This document shows, piece after piece, positions 57,104 through 64,000 of a stretch of 64,000 bases of DNA (position 1 is its first letter; the number at the start of each line of letters is the position of its first letter). Below the pieces are notes generated by a model that saw nothing but the letters and a program-made list of their open reading frames with translations, was not told the origin of the DNA and made no database searches. Made by a program: the position numbers and the translations under genes. The stretch is from Mesorhizobium loti. Lineage in GTDB: Bacteria > Pseudomonadota > Alphaproteobacteria > Rhizobiales > Rhizobiaceae. The stretch lies in the NCBI GenBank assembly GCA_014189435.1, contig CP050294.1, positions 124,001 to 188,000 of the forward strand, given 5' to 3'.

Positions 57104-60100
57104 TCACAGCTGCCGGGGCTCTTCCTCGTGCGGCAAACGCCTCCTCAGCCGGTCTTGCAGCGCCTGCCGATCAGCGACGAGGTCGTCAAGGGGCAGCGGC
57201 TGGTGGTCCGGCCCCTCCCCGCCGATCAATCGTCCAACCAGCGCCCACGTGCCGTCCAGCACATAGACGCCGCAATCAACAAGGTTGTCCTGCTGGGCCA
57301 TGGCGGGTGTCACCAGGGTAGCCTTCATGATTTCTGCTAGCTGTTGTGCAATGCGGCGGTTGCAGTGCCCGGCGGAGTCGTAGTGATAGGCGACCGCTCT
57401 TTCCCGGTTGCGGCGATCAACGAACAGCAGTGACCAATGGGTGCCGAGGGAACTAAGATCATCAGGACTGGCATTGTTCACCGGCAGGAACAGGAAGTCG
57501 GCTGTGTCGTTGTCGCGACCATAGATGCCCTGCAATCTGCTTTGCACCTGCTGCTCGTCCAGGTGGGGCGAACGCAGTTGCACGGATATCAGCCCTTCCA
57601 GCAGCCGCGTCCGGGCGGCGAGCGCTGGATTGGCCCCCTGCAGTTCCTGCTCCAGCAACAGGTAATCCCTGCCGATATGGGCGTCGCTCAGGTGTTCGGT
57701 GGCGCCGAGCACCGTCGCCTCGGCCAATGCGGTCGCATCCAAGGCTTCGATCTCAGCATCGGAGGAGGCGGTCAGATCAACCACGGGAACACCGCGATAG
57801 GTGTCTGACAGCCCGGCCGTCACTGGCGAGGCGGGTTGGGGAGCCCTTGCCGGTGGCGCTGGCGCAGCTTCACTCATCGGCGAAAGTCGACCGCGATGGA
57901 CGGGCTGAACGTCATCGGACCCTCCCGCCCCCGGGACGGCGGCGGACCCTGTCCCGTGCATCATGGGCTGCCACTCCGTGTCGCGGAGCATCTGCCCGCG
58001 CGGACGCACCGGTGCAGAATGAGCATCATCACGCAAGTCGGACGGCGTGGGCGCATTCAGATCAACAAAAGATTGAAGGCCGCCGAAAATGTCGGAGCGA
58101 GCCCGGGCAGAGGGCGCTGGCGCAGCAGCTTCCCCGACGCGCCTCGCGACCGCGTCTTCGGGACGAGGAACAGGGGCAATATGGCCCCCAGATCCCAACT
58201 CTCCAGCGCCCGATTGCCGCAGTTGCACCAGCGCGGCGCGGATCCCTATGTAACCACCGGGATAGAGCTTGGCGTCATCATCCAGCGTCTTGTCGTTGAG
58301 CCGAGCGGCAATGCCCGTCTTTCCATTTTTCTGCAGGAAATCACTAAAACGTCTAAGAGCAGATGAGTACCTCATGACTCTATCTCTGTCGGCGTTTTTC
58401 GCAGACGGAGTTGCATTGTACAGTTTGATGAGGGCTTCGTCCTGGGGATAGGGATTGCGGAGAGCGTGTCCTGCAATTGGCACGCCGCCGGCCTTCGCAG
58501 TCTTGACATGGCGCATCGACGCTTCGAGGGACGGACCACCCGATCGCTCGTACTGCTTCAAATCCTGTTTCAGTGACGCCTCGTCAAGGCGAGTAGCAAA
58601 GCCCTGCTTTCCGCTGTCAACGAGCCAACGAGCGAACTGCAAAAGAGGATTTACATTGTACTTGAAGGTGGTCTCCGCTACCTTGCCCTTGCGGAGCGCT
58701 TCCTCCAGCACTCCGATAAGGGACGCATCTTTGGAACAAAGAGCACGCCTGTCGCCACCCACGGTAACCAGTGTTGAATTTTGGGTCACATTGGAAGGAC
58801 GCTTGAATCCGTCAAGATCTTTCTCCGGCGCATCAGGGTTGTTGATTCGGCCCCGCCCGATCTGCGCTTCGTTGACAGCGGGCCGCAACCAGGTGGCGGG
58901 CTGCATCAGCACGCGAGCGCTTGAATTACCGCTTTCGCTCAGCAGCCCCTGAACGGCGACTTCTTGCCGATTGTTTAGTGTCCTCTGCCTCTTCGCCGGC
59001 GCGCCATCCTCATCGGCCCGATCCGCGGCACTACCCAAAAGCCGCTCCTCACCGAAACTTTGCACGGGCAAGTGGGCCGCTGATGGTAACGCCGGTTCTT
59101 GGATCCGCCGCTGCACCAACTCCTCGCCCAACCACGCCAAAGCTTCATCGTCCGAGGAGGCTGGCACGGGAGAAAGCCCCTGCGGCGCGCCGGGTTGTCG
59201 AGCGCCCTGGTGATGAACCGGTACTGGCCCGGTAAACGGCGGCGGAAAATCAGGCGCTGGAACCCAAGCATTGAGCTCGAATGGTGTGGGCGGATTCTGA
59301 TGGACCATTGCCTCGAACCCGCCGTCCTGCCGCCTCGGCAGGACGTTGCTCCCGGCCAACTCGTCCGCGGCCGACTGGTAGTCGTGGCGCCCGTTCAAAG
59401 CATGAACGGCTCCTGCAGAAGCCGGCGGCTGATAATGGCTCGCACTTGACCCTAGAGATGGCAGTGGGCCGGCCTTATCCACTCCCTCCCAAAGTAGATC
59501 CTGATCGTAATCTTCCATAGGAACGACGGATCGCGAAGCGATAGCGTCATGCGGGGCACTGTGCTGCGCAGTGGCGCCTCCGATGCCTCTAGGCTCCGAC
59601 TGCAGCCTTGGGATGTATTCGGACTCGCTCCCGGGCATCAATGCGCCCACCTCGTAGGTGGAGGGCTGGATCGGCCTGCGGCCGCCTAAATTGCCGATCC
59701 CGCTCAGCTGCTGCTGAATGGCGACGGCTGGCGGCGCATTCAGGTTCCTCTGCCGCTTCGCTGGCCTCAACAGCGCTGTGGAATGTTCATTGTTGATGTT
59801 GACCCACTCGGTTGGCAGGAGGTTGCCCCTGTCAGGCGCGCCAGGCGCGCCAGGCGAGCGGCGAATCTGCTGTTCGCTAAGCGCTAACGACGGCCGGGCG
59901 GCAGCCTGAACCCCAGCGTGCCGAGAGCCGGCTGCTCCGAAAGCGCCCGCCCCGATGCTGTTAAGGTTATCCGGCCCAGCGGGCAACTTCCCTGGAGCGA
60001 TGAAAAATGACGGGGCTGGTTGATTATCCTGCTGTGCCCGAAGCTCCTTTGGCCAACTGACAGCTTCCTGCGACGCGCTGTGCTGCGCAATCGCCTCGCC

Positions 60101-60931
60101 GACCCGCGTCGGCTCCATCAGTGCCGCGTCCACGGGAATAGGAACGAGGGGAACCCGGCGCTCGAGCTCCATCGCTTTAACGCCGGCCTGCGATTTTCGG
60201 AGATCAGTCAGTGCGTAACCGATGTTCCGATGACCACCGGCGTCCTCTTTATAGCCCTTGACATCTCCATCCAGCTTCTTGCCGGAAAGCCGACCAGCAA
60301 TGCCCTCCTTGTTGTTTTGACGCAGGTAGTCACTGAAGCTCCTAAGATCAGCTGCATACCTCTTGCCGGTATTTGTCGCCACTTCGTTTTTGTACTCATC
60401 GATCAGGGCCACATCCTGAGGATACGGAATCAACTCAGCGCAGCCTGCGATCGGCACGATTCCGCCCGTCGACTGCGAGGTCCGGAGATGATCTATTGCC
60501 GTAAGGAGTGTCTTGGGATTACGCTTTCCGATGAACTCGCGCGCATCATCGGCCAGCGACTCGTGATCGAGCCGATCCTTAATGGTGTCTTTGTTGTTTA
60601 CGAAAAGCCAGTGGCCAAAGCGGAGAAGAGAACCTAAATAGAACTTGGTGGTGTTCTCGGCGGCGTTGCCCTTGATGAGGGCCGCCTCAAGGGCCGAAAT
60701 AGACTCAGAATCCCCGGGGTGAAGAGGGCGATTGCTGAGCCTTTTCACAAACTGAGGCGGCTGCGGCGCCGAGCCGGTCGGCATTGCTCCACCACCTCCA
60801 CCTGAATTGGCGATCTCGCTCAGTTGCCGCTCAAACGCGGCCGCACCTGCGAACGGAGCCGCACGTGAGCTATCTTGCAGGCCGGCCCTGTTCGATTGTC
60901 CGCGCACCCGCTTGGTTGAGGTGAAATCCAT
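57104..60931 (-). CDS. Probable type III effector with C48/Ulp1 SUMO-protease domain (NopD/XopD-like)
   Basis: 1275 residues. The C-terminal about 200 are a C48 cysteine protease: HIGRDYLLLEQELQG, His1165 in THWSLLFVD, Asp1185 in YHYDSAGH, Gln1214 and Cys1220 in QQDNLVDCGVYVL. The Q-to-C spacing of six is as in Ulp1. Two pairs of about 90-residue helical repeats lie at about 66-260 and 735-920 (TTKFYLGSLLRFGHWL / TTFKYNVNPLLQFARWL). Basic KRQR-type stretches near 391 and 647 may be nuclear signals. No secretion signal peptide. A tts-box-like promoter 54 bp upstream suggests TtsI control. Similar rhizobial proteins remove SUMO in plant cells. The protein is longer than the NopD I recall. Confidence 0.85.
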   Translation of the reverse strand: MDFTSTKRVRGQSNRAGLQDSSRAAPFAGAAAFERQLSEIANSGGGGGAMPTGSAPQPPQFVKRLSNRPLHPGDSESISALEAALIKGNAAENTTKFYLGSLLRFGHWLFVNNKDTIKDRLDHESLADDAREFIGKRNPKTLLTAIDHLRTSQSTGGIVPIAGCAELIPYPQDVALIDEYKNEVATNTGKRYAADLRSFSDYLRQNNKEGIAGRLSGKKLDGDVKGYKEDAGGHRNIGYALTDLRKSQAGVKAMELERRVPLVPIPVDAALMEPTRVGEAIAQHSASQEAVSWPKELRAQQDNQPAPSFFIAPGKLPAGPDNLNSIGAGAFGAAGSRHAGVQAAARPSLALSEQQIRRSPGAPGAPDRGNLLPTEWVNINNEHSTALLRPAKRQRNLNAPPAVAIQQQLSGIGNLGGRRPIQPSTYEVGALMPGSESEYIPRLQSEPRGIGGATAQHSAPHDAIASRSVVPMEDYDQDLLWEGVDKAGPLPSLGSSASHYQPPASAGAVHALNGRHDYQSAADELAGSNVLPRRQDGGFEAMVHQNPPTPFELNAWVPAPDFPPPFTGPVPVHHQGARQPGAPQGLSPVPASSDDEALAWLGEELVQRRIQEPALPSAAHLPVQSFGEERLLGSAADRADEDGAPAKRQRTLNNRQEVAVQGLLSESGNSSARVLMQPATWLRPAVNEAQIGRGRINNPDAPEKDLDGFKRPSNVTQNSTLVTVGGDRRALCSKDASLIGVLEEALRKGKVAETTFKYNVNPLLQFARWLVDSGKQGFATRLDEASLKQDLKQYERSGGPSLEASMRHVKTAKAGGVPIAGHALRNPYPQDEALIKLYNATPSAKNADRDRVMRYSSALRRFSDFLQKNGKTGIAARLNDKTLDDDAKLYPGGYIGIRAALVQLRQSGAGELGSGGHIAPVPRPEDAVARRVGEAAAPAPSARARSDIFGGLQSFVDLNAPTPSDLRDDAHSAPVRPRGQMLRDTEWQPMMHGTGSAAVPGAGGSDDVQPVHRGRLSPMSEAAPAPPARAPQPASPVTAGLSDTYRGVPVVDLTASSDAEIEALDATALAEATVLGATEHLSDAHIGRDYLLLEQELQGANPALAARTRLLEGLISVQLRSPHLDEQQVQSRLQGIYGRDNDTADFLFLPVNNASPDDLSSLGTHWSLLFVDRRNRERAVAYHYDSAGHCNRRIAQQLAEIMKATLVTPAMAQQDNLVDCGVYVLDGTWALVGRLIGGEGPDHQPLPLDDLVADRQALQDRLRRRLPHEEEPRQL

Positions 60932-60984
60932 CCGTTCTCACTTTCAGCAATATAAGCGCGTTTGAAGCTGGGCTTGCATCTGAC

Positions 60985-61012
60985 ATAGAGAAGCTGTCGA
61001 GAACCTGACGAC
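60985..61012 (-). promoter_or_regulatory. tts-box-like promoter element
   Basis: Reads GTCGTCAG, GTT, then CTCGACAGCT followed by TCTCTATG on the effector strand, matching the main conserved blocks of the rhizobial tts box (TCGTCAG, TCGA and AGCT). It ends 53 bp before the effector start, a typical distance for TtsI-activated genes. Confidence 0.75.
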
Positions 61013-61030
61013 AAGTGCCCGCTAAGACGG

Positions 61031-61444
61031 ATGTGCTGCAAAGTTTTCGGCAACCCTTCGGTGTTTTGCCGGAGGGCTCAGACGTTCAAGCCCAGCGGCT
61101 AATGAAGACGATTTCAGTCTGAAGGCGCGCTGCCTTCATGACCGTCGAAGACAACGATGCGGTTGACGCAATGAAGCTCCTTGCAAATCCGAACGGATTC
61201 GATCCCGCGATCGTGGCTGATGAAGCGGCGGCGTTGGCGTGGCAGCGCTCTTCAAGGTGGCCTCGGACAAGAGGCTTCGGAAGTCGGCCTCGATCGCGGG
61301 ATCGAATCCGTTCGGATTTGCAAGGAGCTTGTTGGCGAAACGCCAGAGGAAGTCGCGGCTAAGAATTTCTTGAGAGCCGGAGCGCTGGAACCGCTACCTG
61401 ACGACGGTAGCTCCCACCAGAGCAACACGAGAAGCCATCGCAAC
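61031..61444. other. Region without a convincing gene, holding a large inverted repeat
   Basis: No start-to-stop frame resembles a known protein. The central part is a 40 bp inverted repeat listed separately. A plus-strand segment at about 61330-61430 reads ELVGETPEEVAAKNFLRAG, which may be a gene scrap, but I do not recognise it. Confidence 0.5.
61174..61330. repeat. Perfect 40 bp inverted repeat
   Basis: Arms 61174-61213 and 61291-61330 are exact reverse complements, separated by 77 bp. Both arms encode KLLANPNGFDPAI when read outward to inward, so this looks like an inverted duplication of a gene segment. Confidence 0.9.
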
Positions 61445-62383
61445 GGCGTTGGTGCATGGGTCCGGACTTGAGCGGATGTCGATCTTTGAAGCGGCAGACT
61501 ATGCTGTGGCCGCCTTGCGGCGGGCGGATTTCGGGCGTGCGCAGGCAAGCATGCGGTTGAGGACGGCGCAGCCGATGGCGACTTCGGTCTGCTGAACGGG
61601 AAGCGACCGTGCCCGCAAACGCCGCCCGATGGTGGACTTGTATCGCCCTATGGCGGTCTCGACCAGCGAGCGTTTGCCATAACCGTTGGAGACCTGCCAT
61701 TTCATCCGGCCGTCTCTGCCGATTGCGGCGATATGCTGGTCCCTTTGGCCGGCAGGTCTATCGTCGAATGGTTCGACCGCGTTGACGCGAGGCGGAATGA
61801 CGATTGCGGCGGCAGCGCTGTGATCGATGACTGCGTCGTAAGTCGGTTTTCCGTCATAGGCGCCGTCAGCAGTAAACTGTCCGATCGGACCGCCAATCTG
61901 GTCGAGTAGTGGCTCACTTGAGAGACATCGCCAGTGTCCTGATCAGTCAGGGTATGGGCAATGATCTCGCCGCTGTCGGCATCCAGTGCCAGATGCAGCT
62001 TGCGCCAACTGCGACGGGATCTGGCGCCGTGCTTCTCCTCCAGCCACTGACCCGCGCCGTAGACCTGCAGGCCGGTGCTGTCGACAAGAACATGCACTGG
62101 TCCCTCCGGCGCAACCTGGCGATCATGCCGTTTGTTGGGCGATTGCCATTTCCGCGCCCGACGGCTCAGGGTGGTATGATCGGGGACAGCGAGCGCCAGC
62201 CCCATCAGTTGCAGCACCGATTCCAGCAAGCCTTCTGCCTGGCGCAGCCGCAGGCCAAACACAAGGCCCAGCGTCAAGGTGGTCTCGATCGCCAGATCAG
62301 AATAGCGGTGCTGGCCGCCACGTGTCTTGCGTCTTGGCGCTTGCCACCTGGACAGGGCTTTCGGCGTCACCCACAGGGTCACT
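61445..62383 (-). pseudogene. IS5-family element, 5'-truncated, frameshifted
   Basis: Starts within the transposase at LTLWVTPKALSRWQAPRRKTRGGQHRYSDLAIETTLTLG and keeps VLVDSTGLQVYGAGQWLEEKHGARSRRSWRKLHLALDADSG. One frameshift occurs near 61915, before TADGAYDG, and another near 61720, before DGRMKWQVSNGYGKRS. It ends in the terminus GGCGTTGGTGCATGG at 61445. The first about 40 codons and left end are missing. Confidence 0.8.
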
Positions 62384-62506
62384 ATCTACCCCGCCCGACT
62401 ATGTCGGGTAGCTAGAGTTCTGCCCACGAATCCAAGGGTTTATGCGATAACATGTAGAGATAGTTTGTAGCCCTTCCGGCAATCCAGCTTGGAAAGGGAG
62501 CAAACA

Positions 62507-62913
62507 ATGAAGTGTTTCATCAATGATGATTTGGCGTTGTCGCGGCCACCAGAGGGCCCGGTGGCGAGTTATATCGTTCCGTTTGCCGAATGGCTCGGTG
62601 ATCGAGGCTACGGTCTTGTTTCCATGAGGAACCAGGTGCTGCTGGCCGCAGGCTTTAGCAAGTGGCTCGGGCAAAAGGGGATTGAGCTAAGCGACATAAG
62701 TGGAGACCATCCTGGGCGTTATTTGCTGGACCGAGCGCAGCGGCCAAAGCTTGGAGATACCGCCGCTCTTCGACATCTACTGGCTTTTCTGCGAAGCCAG
62801 AACGCAATCGCCGAAGAGATTGAGGCCGAGTACAACCCATCACCGGTAGAACAACATGTGCTCGCATATGAGCGGTATTTGCATCACGCGCGGGCGCTGT
62901 CTGGTCAAACGAT
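62507..62913 (+). pseudogene. Tyrosine recombinase N-terminal fragment (RIT element type)
   Basis: MKCFINDDLALSRPPEGPVASYIVPFAEWLGDRGYG and VLLAAGFSKWLGQKGIEL look like the first recombinase of recombinase-in-trio elements (y4rA-like on pNGR234a). The ATG at 62507 has GGGAG upstream. Only the SAM-like N-terminal part remains; the catalytic domain was removed by the IS6 insertion at 62914. The short inverted sequence near 62388-62413 (CCCGAC...GTCGGG) may be the element end. Confidence 0.65.
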
Positions 62914-63721
62914 GGTGCTGTCACATTGATTGAGGGGTTAGGAAATTGAGGTAGCAGCGCGCCCATGACCGTGAGTGCACCGACCTACAAGAACCACCGC
63001 TATCCGATCGAAATCATGGCCCGTGCTGTCTGGCTCTACTTCCGCTTCAATCTGAGCCTGCGCGATGTCGAGGAAATGCTGCTCGATCGCGGGATCGTCG
63101 TTTCCTACGAGACCATCCGCCGATGGTGCCGAAAGCACGGCCCTGATTATGCGCGCCGCATACGCCGCAAGTCGCCGACGAAAGATGATGTCTGGCATCT
63201 GGATGAAGTCGCGGTGCGCATCAACGGTCAGAAATGCTGGTTGTGGAGAGCGGTTGATCAGGAGGGATATGTGCTCGACGAGATTGTCCAGACACGTCGC
63301 AACACCAAGGCCGCCAGGCGCCTGCTGACGCGACTTCTGAAGAAGCAGGGCCTGCCGCCAAAGCGTATGATCACCGACAAACTGCGCTCCTACGGGGCGG
63401 CCCAACGCCAGGTCATGCCGAACGTGGAACACCGCTCGCATAAAGGCTTGAACAACCGGGCGGAGAATTCTCACCTGCCGTTCCGAAAACGGGAACGAAC
63501 GCGACAGGGTTTCCGGTCGGTCGGCTCATTGCAGCATTTCGTGTCGATCTTCTCCGCCGTTCGAAATCTCTTCGTCCCATCCCAGACCAACCGCTCCGCC
63601 GCACAAATTCGAACCCATCGACGCCAAGCCATGGCCGCGTGGGAAGCCGTGAGTGCACGGCCTGCCTGAAAAGCGCGGTATCGGCCTCACGCGGCCACAT
63701 TTCAAACAACGTGACAACGCC
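62914..63721 (+). mobile_element. IS6-family insertion sequence, copy 2
   Basis: 808 bp, same length, orientation and ends (GGTGCTGTCAC / GTGACAACGCC) as copy 1 at 10766. No matching direct duplication at its flanks. Confidence 0.82.
62965..63669 (+). CDS. IS6-family transposase
   Basis: 234 residues, intact, with catalytic segments HLDEVAVRING, ITDKLRSYGAA and HKGLNNRAENSH. Differs from the copy at 10817 at about four positions (for example Met for Val in EIMARAV and Asp for Glu in LLDRGI). Confidence 0.93.
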   Translation: MTVSAPTYKNHRYPIEIMARAVWLYFRFNLSLRDVEEMLLDRGIVVSYETIRRWCRKHGPDYARRIRRKSPTKDDVWHLDEVAVRINGQKCWLWRAVDQEGYVLDEIVQTRRNTKAARRLLTRLLKKQGLPPKRMITDKLRSYGAAQRQVMPNVEHRSHKGLNNRAENSHLPFRKRERTRQGFRSVGSLQHFVSIFSAVRNLFVPSQTNRSAAQIRTHRRQAMAAWEAVSARPA

Positions 63722-63813
63722 TGAAATCCGTCCTCCTTCGAGGTTCGCTGCCCTCCGCGCCTGCTGATCTTTTCGCGGAACCAGTACCCGTCGGGAATTC
63801 GTGCGTTAATCAT
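63722..63813 (-). pseudogene. 5' end of an unidentified gene cut by IS6
   Basis: MINARIPDGYWFREKISRRGGQRTSKEDGFQ is read from an ATG at 63813 with GGAGAGG upstream, then runs into the IS6 element. It starts 46 bp after the kinase gene, perhaps as part of its operon. Family unknown. Confidence 0.4.
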
Positions 63814-63858
63814 ACCTCTCCTTCCGCCCTGCTTTCACAAGGATATGCGCCCGCCGTA

Positions 63859-64000
63859 TCAAGATATTGCCGGAAACGTGACGACAAAGCAGGCGCCGCC
63901 GTCGGATGGCGATTCGTGGTGCACGGTTGCGCCGTGACGCAAGGCGATCTTGCGCACCAGCGACAGGCACCGAGGCCCCAGCCGGCGGCCGTCTCGCTGC
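63859..64000 (-). CDS. Sensor histidine kinase, 3' end
   Basis: The last 46 codons match the end of a histidine kinase ATPase domain: RRLGPRCLSLVRKIALRHGATVHHESPSDGGACFVVTFP. This is the G2-box region and final strand; the usual GLGLS appears as GPRCLS. The rest lies beyond the window. Its signal and partner cannot be read here. Confidence 0.6.
   Translation of the reverse strand, partial: QRDGRRLGPRCLSLVRKIALRHGATVHHESPSDGGACFVVTFPAIS

Noticed and set aside
61138..61362. Small plus-strand gene MTVEDNDAVDAMKLL
   Set aside because: It runs through both arms of the inverted repeat, so half of its sequence is the reverse complement of the other half; no ribosome site.

Overview
The window looks like part of a large repABC replicon, probably a symbiotic megaplasmid, from a nodulating rhizobium (Alphaproteobacteria, Hyphomicrobiales). 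The grounds are a complete repA-repB-repC cassette with two parS-type palindromes, a probable type III effector behind a tts-box-like promoter, GC-rich alphaproteobacterial coding sequence, and a very high load of insertion sequences like that of rhizobial symbiotic plasmids. Ensifer, Mesorhizobium and Bradyrhizobium remain possible; the sequence alone does not fix the genus.

Layout. 1-10.8 kb is plasmid maintenance: a RES-Xre toxin-antitoxin pair cut by the window edge, a decayed DUF1612-type gene, repC, a candidate antisense RNA, repB, repA, a 0.9 kb control region with parS sites, a decayed tyrosine recombinase, a second RES-Xre pair, an intact tyrosine recombinase, and two broken genes, one of them a third RES remnant. 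10.8-12.1 kb is an IS6-family element plus IS scraps.

12.2-49.6 kb is one large minus-strand surface polysaccharide locus. In transcription order: an unidentified small ORF, a NusG/RfaH-like antiterminator, an ops/JUMPstart-like leader, a TviB-like nucleotide-sugar dehydrogenase, an epimerase, ABC permease (KpsM/VexB-like), a degenerate ABC ATPase (KpsT/VexC-like), KpsE/VexD-like inner-membrane protein, VexA/Wza-like outer-membrane lipoprotein, adenylation enzyme, acyl carrier protein, GNAT transferase, a frameshifted SGNH/esterase protein, a TPR protein, three glycosyltransferases and a TPR-acyltransferase resembling VexE. Gene content resembles the Vi-antigen type of ABC-transporter-dependent capsule, with an added acyl-activation cassette. 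Three mobile insertions break up the gene order: a 7.8 kb nested IS630 (itself holding IS110, tandem IS110 and IS21), a 5.6 kb nested IS3 (holding IS1634 and a serine-recombinase unit), and an old IS630 remnant.

50-56.9 kb is an IS graveyard. Its main body is an IS66 element that carries a UPF0149-like gene coupled to tnpC and is split by an IS110-family element. 57.1-61.0 kb encodes a 1275-residue C48/Ulp1 protease effector of the NopD/XopD type. 61.0-64 kb has a 40 bp inverted repeat, a broken IS5, a truncated tyrosine recombinase of the recombinase-in-trio type, a second IS6 copy in the same orientation as the first, and the 3' end of a sensor kinase.

Plasmid partition and toxin-antitoxin genes would hold the replicon in the population. 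The capsule enzymes would make, modify, lipidate and export a uronic-acid polysaccharide under processive antitermination. The effector would be injected into the plant host.
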